Shown here: positions 20,171 to 43,408 of the stretch, piece by piece | Layout: each line of letters begins with the position of its first letter | Numbering within the stretch: position 1 is the first letter of the stretch | NCBI GenBank assembly: GCA_012295275.1 | Contig: CM022674.1 | Span: forward strand, 3,544,702-3,598,109 | DNA from: Chrysomallon squamiferum | Lineage: Eukaryota; Mollusca; Gastropoda; Neomphalida; Peltospiridae | Reading direction: 5' to 3' | Length of the DNA stretch: 53,408 nucleotides | Notes under the pieces: model-generated | Seen by the model: the letters and a program-made list of their open reading frames with translations, nothing else | The model's database searches: none | What the model was told of the DNA's origin: nothing | Translations under genes and position numbers: made by a program

Positions 20171-22678
20171 AAAATGGAAAAAGAATGTAAAAGTTATAAA
20201 TATATAAATATATAAATAAAATATAAACTGTTCTGTTGTAAAACTACAAAAATGAAAGAAATACCAACAGCTATGTACAGATATAAATCGCTTGGGCTCT
20301 CAAGTGTTTTCGACAGATTTGCTTCACAGCAACGATTTTCGTTTAGCAGCAAATTGTATATCATCGACTCAAGAACGCACGCGGGGCCGGGGGGTGACGG
20401 CCTTTCAATATAAAAGTCCCCATGCCGTCGACGTAGTGGATGCATCGTCTTGGCTTGACATGTCGCCGCCAGAAGATGTGCCGAGACAGCCAAGGATACA
20501 GCATGCCGACTATGACGTCCTTGTCAGCAAAATCCATCTGCTGCAGCTGGCCTGCTCCCCCAACAAATGACGTCATTGTGTGAGGCGCAGACTCTTTTTG
20601 GCGGGAACCTGTGATGATGTTAACTTCCTCTACGCTAGCGGCGCAGTCCTGAAGTATTGTGTCAAAACGGTTCAGAAGTATTATGACAAAACAGTCCTGA
20701 AATTTTAAAACATCATCATCATCATTGGGCTGGAGGTGAAATGCACGAATCCATTTTAGATTAAGTTGGATGGGTCTGTTCTATTTTTCCAGCATATTTA
20801 GCTCGCGTAACAACTGGCAGTTCTTAGTCTGGTGATACGGAAACATTCGGATAACATTTAATAATAATAATAATTAGTATTACTACTACTACTATTATTA
20901 TTACATAGTACTAGCTGCAGTAGTAGTAGTTGTTGTTACTGGTGGTGGAAGGATTACGGCGATGTTTGTTAAATAAAAAAAAAATAATATATTTATTTTT
21001 ATTATTTACCAAACATTTTCTGCAGTCATCAGTACGCCACATAGAAATCCGAAGACGCCATTTGCAGATGCCCGGTGGATCTTCCCGCGGAAAAGCTAAC
21101 ATCATTTTGTGAGGCGCAAAATCTTTTAGCCGGGAACCTGCGATAATGTTACGTTTCTCTCCGAAGTGAAATAATAGTGACGAAGGAAATTTGAAAATAA
21201 AAAACATTATCATCATCATTATCATCATTATTATTATAAACAGTAGTAGCAGCAGTAGCAGTAGTAGTAACAGTAGTAGTAGTAGCAGCAGTAGTAGGAA
21301 TGTAATTACCACTACTGGTACTACTATTATTACTACTGCTGTTATTGTTGCCTTTGTTGTCGTCGTCGTTGCTATATAAAGCAAATGACCAGCACTTAGA
21401 TTTTGCATAAAACAACCAAAAAAAAATAATAAATAATAAAAACAGACAAAGAAAGAAACAAATAAATAGATAGAAAGATAAATAAATAAATAAATAAATA
21501 AATAAAAAATTTCAAAATAGCAAAATAGCAAAATGTTTATGAAATGGTGCTAATGTAGTGTTCGCCTACGGAGTGTGGGGAATGGGTGTCACATTTTAAA
21601 ATCTATGATGGGTTTTATGAGATTGTCACTGGACTTGTCCGGGGTGCTGCTGGGTTCGCGGACGCAGTCTACGTGCAAAAGTTCAATCAGACGTACATCA
21701 GACTACAAAACATCACGTTTTATACACTCGCACGTGTACGAGACTAGTGACATGTTTTGAAGCCTGTTTTGTAAACAGTCACCATCTATCATTACACCAT
21801 CAAATAAAATGGGCCAACCATGACGACAGTGAATATGATCAAATTTCAACATGGAGCTGTAAGTAAAAATAAACACTATATATAGTCATTTTACTGGCTG
21901 TAGAATTCAAAGCATGTCCCTTTATCGAACAAATGAATTGGTTTAAAGTCTTTATCCTTTATATTTGTTCAAATTAGGTGTCTTAGACCTCTATCTCGTG
22001 TTGGGCCTGTAACCTGGTATTCTTAGGTCAAAAGGCATAACTTATACTATGACTGCTGTATTACTGTATAACAAACTACAAAACAACAATAATTACTACT
22101 TCTACTACAACCACATCTACCCTACTACATCTACTACTATTACTACTAGTACATCTACTATGAGAGTTACATATGTATATATGTGTATATTACTGTGTGT
22201 TTGTGTGTGTGTCTTTCTCAGTAGTATTAAAGTGATATGTATTAAAGAAAGAGGTATAGACCGCGACCAGCCATTGTACTGAAAATGTATCATGTGACAC
22301 TGTGACATTATCTTCCACGTCATAGCTAAACCTCTGAACTGTTAGTTTATGATACCCGTCTGAAGTTACATTTGTACATATTTTAGTGAGGGAGAAACAA
22401 TAGTGATGAATGGTGGAGCTTAGATTGTTGTTCGTTTAAAATACCGCGATTAAATTAATCTCTGCTTTCCTCTCTTTCACAAATAACAAAATGTTTTTAA
22501 AAAAAGGCAACAACAACAACAACAAAAAAAAAAACAACAACAGAAAACAGCCAGCTATCAGAAATGATAGTGGGGAAAAGGTAACTCCCATTATTTTTTT
22601 TCAAATGTTAATTTATAATATGACGATTAAATCTATCTGTGCTTTCCTTGTTTCAAAATACTACTACTACTACTACTA
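20002..22678. other. Repeat-rich intergenic DNA with a GC-rich island
   Basis: 20330-20660 is GC-richer and has the palindrome TGACGTCA (20568-20575). A segment with GTGAGGCGCA and GGGAACCTG recurs at about 20577-20632 and 21108-21165. Also present: TAG/TAC microsatellites, an AAAT run, a SINE-like fragment and R2 fragments. Short open frames over the GC-rich part were not convincing. Confidence 0.4.
22255..22655. repeat. R2 dispersed repeat, rearranged, next to the gap
   Basis: Two overlapping R2 fragments: 22255-22490 has the GCGACCAGCC and TGACACTGTGACA motifs; 22540-22655 repeats the first and last motifs. Followed by TAC repeats running into the gap. Confidence 0.45.
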
Positions 22679-22878
22679 NNNNNNNNNNNNNNNNNNNNNN
22701 NNNNNNNNNNNNNNNNNNNNNNNNNNNNNNNNNNNNNNNNNNNNNNNNNNNNNNNNNNNNNNNNNNNNNNNNNNNNNNNNNNNNNNNNNNNNNNNNNNNN
22801 NNNNNNNNNNNNNNNNNNNNNNNNNNNNNNNNNNNNNNNNNNNNNNNNNNNNNNNNNNNNNNNNNNNNNNNNNNNNNN
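22679..22878. other. Scaffold gap (200 N)
   Basis: Exactly 200 N, a conventional placeholder. Left side ends in a TAC repeat; right side begins inside intron 2 of unit C, so exons 1-2 of C are lost here. Confidence 0.98.
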
Positions 22879-23209
22879 GCATACGCACAGACACATAAAC
22901 ATACACACATATATATTATTTAGATATTACATACAGATAATAACTTCCTGTCTTAAGGTTATAGGGTTTATCCTGATCAGTCGAATGTGAAGGCAGCCCA
23001 ACACAGCCTCACTGTACTCAACATTCTGATATGCATGTATGGGACAAACCTAATATCTTAAAACAGTGATCAGTTATGTCATATGTGTAGAATAATAACA
23101 CACACACACACACACACATACAAACAAACACATAATCTACATTCATTTAAATATACATCAACATACCTACATAACTATATGTATGTATGTATGTATGTAT
23201 GTATTTATG

Positions 23210-23240
<31 letters not shown>

Positions 23241-23273
23241 GGTATGTGTATATATATATATATTGTCTTTTAG

Positions 23274-26421
<3,148 letters not shown>

Positions 26422-27680
26422 ATCAGTTAGAAACATGTACGTATTAAAATCAAACAGTTTTGTTTAAACAAATTTTAATTACAATTACAAAAGAGGTGCT
26501 GTAAGTTTGAAACATTTACAAATCTTTATTCTTAACCAGAAACTGAAACATTATCAAACAGTTTTTTTTTCTTCTTCTTTCATTTACTTATTTATTTATT
26601 TATATTTATTATTGTTTTCTTATTCGTTGTCCTTATTAAGAACTTTTCTCTACATATTTTGATTCCTGCATAATTAAGCAACTTGTTTCCAAATTAATTC
26701 AATCTGAAGTTTACACTTTATATAAAACTTATAAAAAGTTAAGATAAATGCTTGTTGGATAAAGTTAAAATTTTCATTACTAGGAAAACATTGAAATTCG
26801 TTCTACCCGCTGCGCATGCGTAGATACGTAAACATACGTAATTATATATTTATATGAAACGCACACACTCATATATATCGTATATCAATATTTTATTTTT
26901 CCAAACATGGACGCAAGAAATGATGACTATATCAATTTATTTATTTTACACACATACGCACTCTTGATCGCACACAAACACATGAACATTATACAAAAAT
27001 TTAGTACAAAAGTTATATTCTACTTTGACACTCGTTAAAGTTTCGGTCATTCGTCTGTTCGCTCTTCCTTTCATGTCGAACATTCATTCTTTCATTGCTA
27101 TGACATCATCTCTTTTCTTTCGTTTCAGGTGAATGATGATGGATAACTTTGTGATAACCAGAGACTCAGTGACGTAAATACGAGATGACTTCTGAGTCCT
27201 TGTTAATTCCACGAAAGTAACATTTATATTTCTGGTCTGTGAAGATATCATCTTGTATTGTATAGTATTTTGTATCGTATTATTGTAGATAATGTACTAA
27301 ACAGGAAATATTTAATCAGAGATGTAGAAGAATAACAGGAAGGATAATAATAATTGGTTTGTTTTTAGTTTAAATATTCAGATTAATAAAATATATTTAA
27401 TTATAAAATTTTGAGAATATTTCGGTAAAATAATTTACCACATTTAACTTTAATTATGACCTAGAAAAAAAGAAGTATTATTTGATCAACACTCAGAATT
27501 TATATTTTGTAATAAATTTTGTAATGATTTCCGAAAGATTTGTTGTTGTTGCTGCTGCTGTTATTGCTGTTGTTATTGTTTTCTATTTTTTTTCTCTCTA
27601 CTGTAATGTGAAGAGTAAAATTATTATTACTATTATTATTATTAGTATTCTTCTTCTTATTATTATTAGTAGTAGTAGTT

Positions 27681-27739
<59 letters not shown>

Positions 27740-28393
27740 CTGGGCCAATCAATCATTTGAAACTTTCTTACAGCAACTTGTATTATGAGGCCAACACTGG
27801 ATTAGAGTTAGTATGTTATATTGTTATACAGAAGCTATTATTCAAAAACGCAAGATGTAGCCATGAAGCTTCCACGTTCAGATATACACAGAATTTTACC
27901 CAATTCATGAATCAGTCAGCAGAGTATGTTAAAGTGTCAGAGAGATAAAATTTCTTTATTAATGTACAAGTGTTGTATCTGTTATATATAATTAGCTATG
28001 AGAGTAGCCGTTAGTAGGATCCGATCCCCGAAACTAGTATTTAAAAGCAAAAGATGTAGTCATAATTGTTTCACTTTCTGTTACACAGAACTTTAAGTAA
28101 GTTGGGAACGTCACAACAAAATATAACTAGAGAACCTACGAACAGTACGTTTTGATAAAGCAAGCGAAATAACTCTAGCAAGATACTGTTCCACGAGAGT
28201 TGTTTCCCTTGACTGTTTCGAATTCCTACTTTTCGTGATTTAGATATTCTCGAAAACGTTTTTTTGTTTTTTGTATTTTTTTTCTTTTGTGTTTTTTGTG
28301 ATTTTGTTTGTTATTGTTTTGTTTTGTATTTTGGTTTCCAGTTTTTATTTTTCTTGTTTGTATTGATCTTTTTTAATGTATTTTTTTTTTTCA

Positions 28394-28432
<39 letters not shown>

Positions 28433-28869
28433 TTTATTTGATTGTCTTTCTTCTATTTCTTATTTTCTTCTTTATAGCAATTATTAATTTAATATTTAGG
28501 TGGCAGATAAACCTTCAGGCTTACATTTGTTTCTGCTTATTTCACATTCTAGATATTCCGTGAAATTAGCGTGATTGGATTTGTTTAAAATTTGAAATGT
28601 TTTAGAGTGTAGTGTAACATATACTTCAGCTGGACCATGGATTCTGCTGATAAATTTCTAAGAAACATAATTAAACAGTTATATCACGAGTTTTATTTTT
28701 CGCCTTAACGAATACTTACATATAATTATTTATGACGTTTTAATGTGGTTTTAAAACACATTTACTTACCCGTATTTTTGTTATCAGCATTACGTCACAG
28801 TTCCTGTAGAAATGGTTTCTATGGAAGCAATGTTTTAGTAGGTATGTTCAGCAGAAGTATGAATATAAA

Positions 28870-29639
<770 letters not shown>

Positions 29640-29640
<1 letters not shown>

Positions 29641-29934
29641 CATAATATTTGTATTACAATGTCAAAGCAGACAGCCAATCAGAAATGACAGTCACAAAAA
29701 GGGAAATCCCCGTTTTTTCCAAACGCGTCGAACCGCGACTAGTCTTTGTACTGAAAATGTGTCACGTTTCACTGTGACATTTGTGTCCAGGTTACTTAGC
29801 GAACAATGGTATCCGACGTCACATGACATAAATATATTAGGCAGGGAGAAGAATTGAGATGAATGGTAGAGCTGAGATAAACGCTAGTTTATAATATCTC
29901 GATTAAATCTGTCTCTGCTTTCCTTTGTTTTATA

Positions 29935-29935
<1 letters not shown>
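29640..29935. repeat. R2 dispersed repeat after unit C
   Basis: Full set of R2 motifs, directly followed by AAT/AAG repeats (29936-30076). Duplicate of 40325-40615. Confidence 0.5.
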
Positions 29936-30012
<77 letters not shown>

Positions 30013-30289
30013 AAGAAGAAGAAGAAGAAGAAGAAAGAGAAGAAAGAGAAATATCAGAAGAAAAAGAAGAAGAAGAATACCAAAGCGATGATTACCCTCG
30101 GTTATTGAGCAATCTTTTAGGGTTGTCTTCGGGGTGCGTCGAATGGGTGTCATACGTTCAAGTCTCGTAAGCGGCATCTGACGCGGTTAGTGAGGTCGTA
30201 TTTCGACTTTGTCCCCCTGCTTCAGTGCGCTCGCGAATAGTTGTCTATCCAGTCGTACATAAGTCAGACAATATTCAAAATCCTAGACA

Positions 30290-30470
30290 ACATACATACA
30301 TACGTACATACATACATACATGCATGCATGCATACATACATACATACATAGATACAAACATACATGCATGCATACATACATACATACATACATACAAACA
30401 TACATACTTGCATACATACATCCATACATACATACATGCATACATACATGCATACATATATACATACAAA
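30290..30470. repeat. (CATA)n with CATG variants
   Basis: Tetranucleotide array after unit C, duplicated at 40950-41130. Long open frames on both strands come from the tetranucleotide only. Confidence 0.92.
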
Positions 30471-30584
30471 ACACACAAAGAAGAGGAAGAGATGATTACC
30501 CTCGATTATCGAACTACAATGCTTACCTGTGTCTCCACTACTATTTTAACGTAATCATTATTAAACTGTATTTTGTTTGCTATT

Positions 30585-30622
<38 letters not shown>

Positions 30623-30779
30623 AAATGATGCAAATGATATGCGTTAAAAAGACTGCGTTACAAATCTATACATTAATTATAAATATAAATTCCAAAAAAA
30701 AAAAAAAATGTTTATATTTATAAAAAGGAAAATAATGGAGAATATATTTTTGGCTATTTAAAATATAATAATAAATAAG

Positions 30780-30900
30780 TGCGGGAGTGTGGGTGTCATA
30801 TGTTCAAATCTCGTCAGCGGCATCTCACGGGTTTTGTCAGGTTGTGATTGGTCTTTTTTTTATACCAGATACAGCAGTCTAGTATATGCAGAAGTCAGGT
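30780..30900 (+). repeat. SINE-like fragment with B-box-like motif
   Basis: GGGTGTCATATGTTCAAATC then CTCGTCAGCGGCATCTCACG recurs at 41430-41550 (duplicate), and in related form at 30105-30290, 40765-40945 and 21560-21710. GTTCAAATC resembles a Pol III B box. Mobility class is not certain. Confidence 0.4.
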
Positions 30901-31109
30901 AATACTGTAGTCAAACGAAATTTCTAATGAAAACTCAAACCTCTACAGGATCTGTGAAATATATATTTCCACCTGAAAATTAAATTGTAACCAAAACTCA
31001 AAACAATTACTGAAGGTAGTCAAAACCTACTTTTTTTTAACTAATATGTGGATGGATTGCTCCAAAGCTCTCTAAACAATGTAGGTGAAGGTTTCAATAT
31101 TTTGCACTG

Positions 31110-31535
31110 ATGGTTGACACGTGTTACTAACATTTTGCAGTCAGGCGTTTAGGGGTGGCACAAATTCCCATTGACTCATAAGTCCCCAGTTTCCCCTGCA
31201 CAGCTGAAAAAACTAACGATGTAATCCGAGCAAGCTGTAGTAAAGAAAGTCTGCAACACGCTCTATTTCCGAAAATGTCAGCGGGAGATTTTTTAGCCGA
31301 ATTTGTGACGTTGTCAAACCAGCATGTTATGCAAATGAACAGGTAATATATAAAACGCGTCAACGGCTACAGGCAGAAAGCGAGCCCGTTGCAGACGTGA
31401 TTCACAACAGCTTGCTCTGATTAGCACGTTCATTTTGTTCAAGGTTCACGGTTCAACTGGCCGCATTTTTCATACCGGATCTACATTTGACAAGGTGCTA
31501 ACAATACAAGGGAAAAACAGGAAGAAATTTTGGAG
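31110..31535 (+). promoter_or_regulatory. Unit D promoter block: octamer plus TATA box
   Basis: The order is ATGCAAAT (31329-31336), TATATAAAAC (31347-31356), then a roughly 180-nt leader to the ATG at 31536. The octamer-TATA spacing (about 10 nt) is the same in unit F. ATGCAAAT is the classic POU-factor octamer; binding here is inference. The block is conserved in three units. Confidence 0.5.
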
Positions 31536-37054
<5,519 letters not shown>

Positions 37055-38310
37055 ATCAGTTAGAAACATGTACGTATTAAAATCAAACAGTTTTGTTTAA
37101 ACAAATTTTAATTACAATTACAAAAGAGGTGCTGTAAGTTTGAAACATTTACAAATCTTTATTCTTAACCAGAAACTGAAACATTATCAAACAGTTTTTC
37201 TTCTTCTTTCATTTACTTATTTATTTATTTATATTTATTATTGTTTTCTTATTCGTTGTCCTTATTAAGAACTTTTCTCTACATATTTTGATTCCTGCAT
37301 AATTAAGCAACTTGTTTCCAAATTAATTCAATCTGAAGTTTACACTTTATATAAAACTTATAAAAAGTTAAGATAAATGCTTGTTGGATAAAGTTAAAAT
37401 TTTCATTACTAGGAAAACATTGAAATTCGTTCTACCCGCTGCGCATGCGTAGATACGTAAACATACGTAATTATATATTTATATGAAACGCACACACTCA
37501 TATATATCGTATATCAATATTTTATTTTTCCAAACATGGACGCAAGAAATGATGACTATATCAATTTATTTATTTTACACACATACGCACTCTTGATCGC
37601 ACACAAACACATGAACATTATACAAAAAATTTAGTACAAAAGTTATATTCTACTTTGACACTCGTTAAAGTTTCGGTCATTCGTCTGTTCGCTCTTCCTT
37701 TCATGTCGAACATTCATTCTTTCATTGCTATGACATCATCTCTTTTCTTTCGTTTCAGGTGAATGATGATGGATAACTTTGTGATAACCAGAGACTCAGT
37801 GACGTAAATACGAGATGACTTCTGAGTCCTTGTTAATTCCACGAAAGTAACATTTATATTTCTGGTCTGTGAAGATATCATCTTGTATTGTATAGTATTT
37901 TGTATCGTATTATTGTAGATAATGTACTAAACAGGAAATATTTAATCAGAGATGTAGAAGAATAACAGGAAGGATAATAATAATTGGTTTGTTTTTAGTT
38001 TAAATATTCAGATTAATAAAATATATTTAATTATAAAATTTTGAGAATATTTCGGTAAAATAATTTACCACATTTAACTTTAATTATGACCTAGAAAAAA
38101 AGAAGTATTATTTGATCAACACTCAGAATTTATATTTTGTAATAAATTTTGTAATGATTTCCGAAAGATTTGTTGTTGTTGCTGCTGCTGTTATTGCTGT
38201 TGTTATTGTTTTCTATTTTTTTTCTCTCTACTGTAATGTGAAGAGTAAAATTATTATTACTATTATTATTATTAGTATTCTTCTTCTTATTATTATTAGT
38301 AGTAGTAGTT

Positions 38311-38378
<68 letters not shown>

Positions 38379-39032
38379 CTGGGCCAATCAATCATTTGAA
38401 ACTTTCTTACAGCAACTTGTATTATGAGGCCAACACTGGATTAGAGTTAGTATGTTATATTGTTATACAGAAGCTATTATTCAAAAACGCAAGATGTAGC
38501 CATGAAGCTTCCACGTTCAGATATACACAGAATTTTACCCAATTCATGAATCAGTCAGCAGAGTATGTTAAAGTGTCAGAGAGATAAAATTTCTTTATTA
38601 ATGTACAAGTGTTGTATCTGTTATATATAATTAGCTATGAGAGTAGCCGTTAGTAGGATCCGATCCCCGAAACTAGTATTTAAAAGCAAAAGATGTAGTC
38701 ATAATTGTTTCACTTTCTGTTACACAGAACTTTAAGTAAGTTGGGAACGTCACAACAAAATATAACTACAGAACCTACGAACAGTACGTTTTGATAAAGC
38801 AAGCGAAATAACTCTAGCAAGATACTGTTCCACGAGAGTTGTTTCCCTTGACTGTTTCGAATTCCTACTTTTCGTGATTTAGATATTCTCGAAAACGTTT
38901 TTTTGTTTTTTGTATTTTTTTTCTTTTGTGTTTTTTGTGATTTTGTTTGTTATTGTTTTGTTTTGTATTTTGGTTTCCACTTTTTATTTTTCTTGTTTGT
39001 ATTGATCTTTTTTAATGTATTTTTTTTTTTCA

Positions 39033-39065
<33 letters not shown>

Positions 39066-39499
39066 TTTATTTGATTGTCTTTCTTCTATTTCTTATTTTC
39101 TTCTTTATAGCAATTATTAATTTAATATTTAGGTGGCAGATAAACCTTCAGGCTTACATTTGTTTGTGCTTATTTCACATTCTAGATATTCCGTGAAATT
39201 AGCGTGATTGGATTTGTTTAAAATGTGAAATGTTTTAGAGTGTAGTGTAACATATACTTCAGCTGGACCATGGATTCTGCTGATAAATTTCTAAGAAACA
39301 TAATTAAACAGTTATATCACGAGTTTTATTTTTCGCCTTAACGAATACTTACATATAATTATTTATGACGTTTTAATGTGGTTTTAAAACACATTTACTT
39401 ACCCGTATTTTTGTTATCAGCATTACGTCACAGTTCCTGTAGAAATGGTTTCTATGGAAGCAATGTTTTAGTAGGTATGTTCAGCAGAAGTATGAATAT

Positions 39500-40324
<825 letters not shown>

Positions 40325-40330
<6 letters not shown>

Positions 40331-40613
40331 TATTACAATGTCAAAGCAGACAGCCAATCAGAAATGACAGTCACAAAAAGGGAAATCCCCGTTTTTTCCA
40401 AACGCGTCGAACCGCGACTAGTCTTTGTACTGAAAATGTGTCACGTTTCACTGTGACATTTGTGTCCAGGTTACTTAGCGAACAATGGTATCCGACGTCA
40501 CATGACATAAATATATTAGGCAGGGAGAAGAATTGAGATGAATGGTAGAGCTGAGATAAACGCTAGTTTATAATATCTCGATTAAATCTGTCTCTGCTTT
40601 CCTTTGTTTTATA

Positions 40614-40615
<2 letters not shown>
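40325..40615. repeat. R2 dispersed repeat after unit D
   Basis: Duplicate of 29640-29935 within the 10.6-kb repeated block. Confidence 0.5.
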
Positions 40616-40676
<61 letters not shown>

Positions 40677-41240
40677 AAGAAGAAGAAGAAGAAGAAAGAG
40701 AAGAAAGAGAAATATCAGAAGAAAAAGAAGAAGAAGAATACCAAAGCGATGATTACCCTCGGTTATTGAGCAATCTTTTTAGGGTTGTCTTCGGGGTGCG
40801 TCGAATGGGTGTCATACGTTCAAGTCTCGTCAGTGGCATCTGACGAGGTTAGTGAGGTCGTATTTCGACTTTGTCCCCCTGCTTCAGTGCGCTCGCGAAT
40901 AGTTGTCTATCCAGTCGTACATAAGTCAGACAATATTCAAAATCCTAGACAACATACATACATACGTACATACATACATGCATGCATGCATGCATACATA
41001 CATACATAGATACAAACATACATGCATGCATACATACATACATACATACATACAAACATACATACTTGCATACATACATCCATACATACATACATGCATA
41101 CATACATGCATACATATATACATACAAACACACAAAGAAGAGGAAGAGATGATTACCCTCGATTATCGAACTACAATGCTTACCTGTGTCTCCACTACTA
41201 TTTTAACGTAATCATTATTAAACTGTATTTTGTTTGCTAT

Positions 41241-41277
<37 letters not shown>

Positions 41278-41769
41278 AAATGATGCAAATGATATGCGTT
41301 AAAAAGACTGCGTTACAAATCTATACATTAATTATAAATATAAATTCCAAAAAAAAAAAAATGTTTATATTTATAAAAGGAAAAATAATGGAGAATATAT
41401 TTTTGGCTATTTAAAAATATAATAATAAATAAGTGCGGGAGTGTGGGTGTCATATGTTCAAATCTCGTCAGCGGCATCTCACGGGTTTTGTCAGGTTGTG
41501 ATTGGTCTTTTTTTTTTTTTATACCAGATACAGCAGTCTAGTATATGCAGAAGTCAGGTAATACTGTAGTCAAACGAAATTTCTAATGAAAAACTCAAAC
41601 CTCTACAGGATCTGTGAAATATATATTTCCACCTGAAAATTAAATTGTAACCAAAACTCAAAACAATTACTGAAGGTAGTCAAAAACCTACTTTTTAACT
41701 AATATGTGGATGGATTGCTCCAAAGCTCTCTAAACAATGTAGGTGAAGGTTTCAATATTTTGCACTGAT

Positions 41770-42194
41770 GGTTGACACGTGTTACTAACATTTTGCAGTC
41801 AGGCGTTTAGGGGTGGCACAAATTCCCATTGACTCATAAGTCCCCAGTTTCCCCTGCACAGCTGAAAAACTAACGATGTAATCCGAGCAAGCTGTAGTAA
41901 AGAAAGTCTGCAACACGCTCTATTTCCGAAAATGTCAGCGGGAGATTTTTTAGCCGAATTTGTGACGTTGTCAAACCAGCATGTTATGCAAATGAACAGG
42001 TAATATATATAAAACGCGTCAACGGCTACAGGCAGAAAGCGAGCCCGTTGCAGACGTGATTCACAACAGCTTGCTCTGATTAGCACGTTCATTTTGTTCA
42101 AGGTTCACGGTTCAACTGGCCGCATTTTTCATACCGGATCTACATTTGACAAGGTGCTAACAATACAAGGGAAAAACAGGAAGAAATTTTGGAG
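41770..42194 (+). promoter_or_regulatory. Unit F promoter block: octamer plus TATA box
   Basis: Nearly identical to the unit D promoter block. The TATA motif is extended by one TA (TATATATAAAAC, 42004-42015) and is preceded by ATGCAAAT. Confidence 0.48.
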
Positions 42195-42240
42195 ATGGCG
42201 AAACTTGTGATTTTTCTTGGCTTTTTAGTTTTCGCTTCTG
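42195..42240 (+). CDS. Unit F: orphan signal-peptide exon (exon 1) before the gap
   Basis: A 46-nt exon encodes MAKLVIFLGFLVFAS plus one base before a GTCAGT donor, equivalent to exon 1 of unit D about 10.66 kb upstream. The 5' flank is also unit-D-like, with a TATA box at 42004-42015. The Ala/Gly difference from unit D comes from two compensating T-run length changes (T4/T5 and T6/T5), typical of homopolymer miscalls. The rest of the gene is not in this window: intron 1 runs into the gap at 43209, and the next contig is in the opposite orientation. At least one further member therefore starts here. Confidence 0.65.
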
Positions 42241-42442
42241 GTCAGTATCAGTTATATTTTTTAATATCAGGTATAGTCGTTACTAGTAGTTATAGAAGTA
42301 GCCATATTTCTAGTTGTGGTAGTAGTTGTTGTAATTATAGTTGCAGTGCGGGCTGTTGGGGGACAAATCTGGATAACATTATTTTTTCCTTTATAATTTT
42401 AATTTAATTTTTTTTTAATTTATATATGTTTACTTTGATTTC

Positions 42443-42507
<65 letters not shown>

Positions 42508-42857
42508 CATTTTAATATCTTGACTATTGTGACGTGAATTTCTTTTACCTTCCGTCTGTAAATTGTCAATTCTGTAGTGATTGTTGGTTCAATCCACACC
42601 AAAAAAAAAAAATAAACAATGAATATTCTGGGCAATGGAACACACTATAAGTGTTCAGGTTGGATCGTTTATACACGTATTCTATATCGCATTCCGTTAG
42701 AACCAAGCCATCTCTGCAGAAACCTGCCCGGGACAGAAATACTTCCAGCTGAGTGGAATCCCTGTGACAAATATCAAAGTCAATTTTTCAAATCATGGTT
42801 ATATTAAACTTACTTCCAGATATAACTTACTTCCAACAGAGTTCGTTAAATAATAAT

Positions 42858-42917
<60 letters not shown>

Positions 42918-43208
42918 GTAATAATAATAATAATAATAATAATACTAATAATACTAATAAAAATAGTAATAATAATAATACTAATAATATGTAATAATAA
43001 TAATAAAAGAACAAAACTTTCTATTCGTTGAATTCAGTACTTGTTTTATTATTCTTATTCTGCGCCAGTTATTCGAAGTTTTATGAGAGACTCCTGGACA
43101 TTTTTCTGTTCTATGCAGTGCCATTGACTGACTTGTCGAAACTGACTTGCGTCCTGTAATCCACATAAAATAATTTTGCTGTCGTTAAACATTTCATTAT
43201 AACGGATC
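42241..43208. other. Intron 1 of unit F up to the gap
   Basis: Matches intron 1 of D (TTA, poly-A and AAT tracts, and the GCGCTTGTAAGATCG-like region in altered form), then ends at the gap. No exon found. Confidence 0.55.
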
Positions 43209-43408
43209 NNNNNNNNNNNNNNNNNNNNNNNNNNNNNNNNNNNNNNNNNNNNNNNNNNNNNNNNNNNNNNNNNNNNNNNNNNNNNNNNNNNNNNNNNNNN
43301 NNNNNNNNNNNNNNNNNNNNNNNNNNNNNNNNNNNNNNNNNNNNNNNNNNNNNNNNNNNNNNNNNNNNNNNNNNNNNNNNNNNNNNNNNNNNNNNNNNNN
43401 NNNNNNNN
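43209..43408. other. Scaffold gap (200 N) at an orientation switch
   Basis: Exactly 200 N. Left side is intron 1 of plus-strand unit F; right side is the 3' flank of minus-strand unit E. The relative orientation and distance of the two contigs are therefore not supported by continuous sequence. Confidence 0.98.

Noticed and set aside
19974-20207. 77-codon plus-strand open frame ending in a Lys run
   Set aside because: Antisense to the better-supported minus-strand coding stretch and ends in a poly-A tract.
20292-20576. Overlapping open frames on both strands in the GC-rich island
   Set aside because: No recognisable domain, splice context or partner exon; GC-rich sequence lowers stop frequency by itself.
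27757-27948. 63-codon open frame identical at 38396-38587
   Set aside because: Identity reflects the 10.6-kb duplication; the homologous sequence after B and E is interrupted.
30225-30586. His/Tyr/Thr-rich and Cys/Met/Val-rich open frames
   Set aside because: Direct translation of the CATA/CATG tetranucleotide array.
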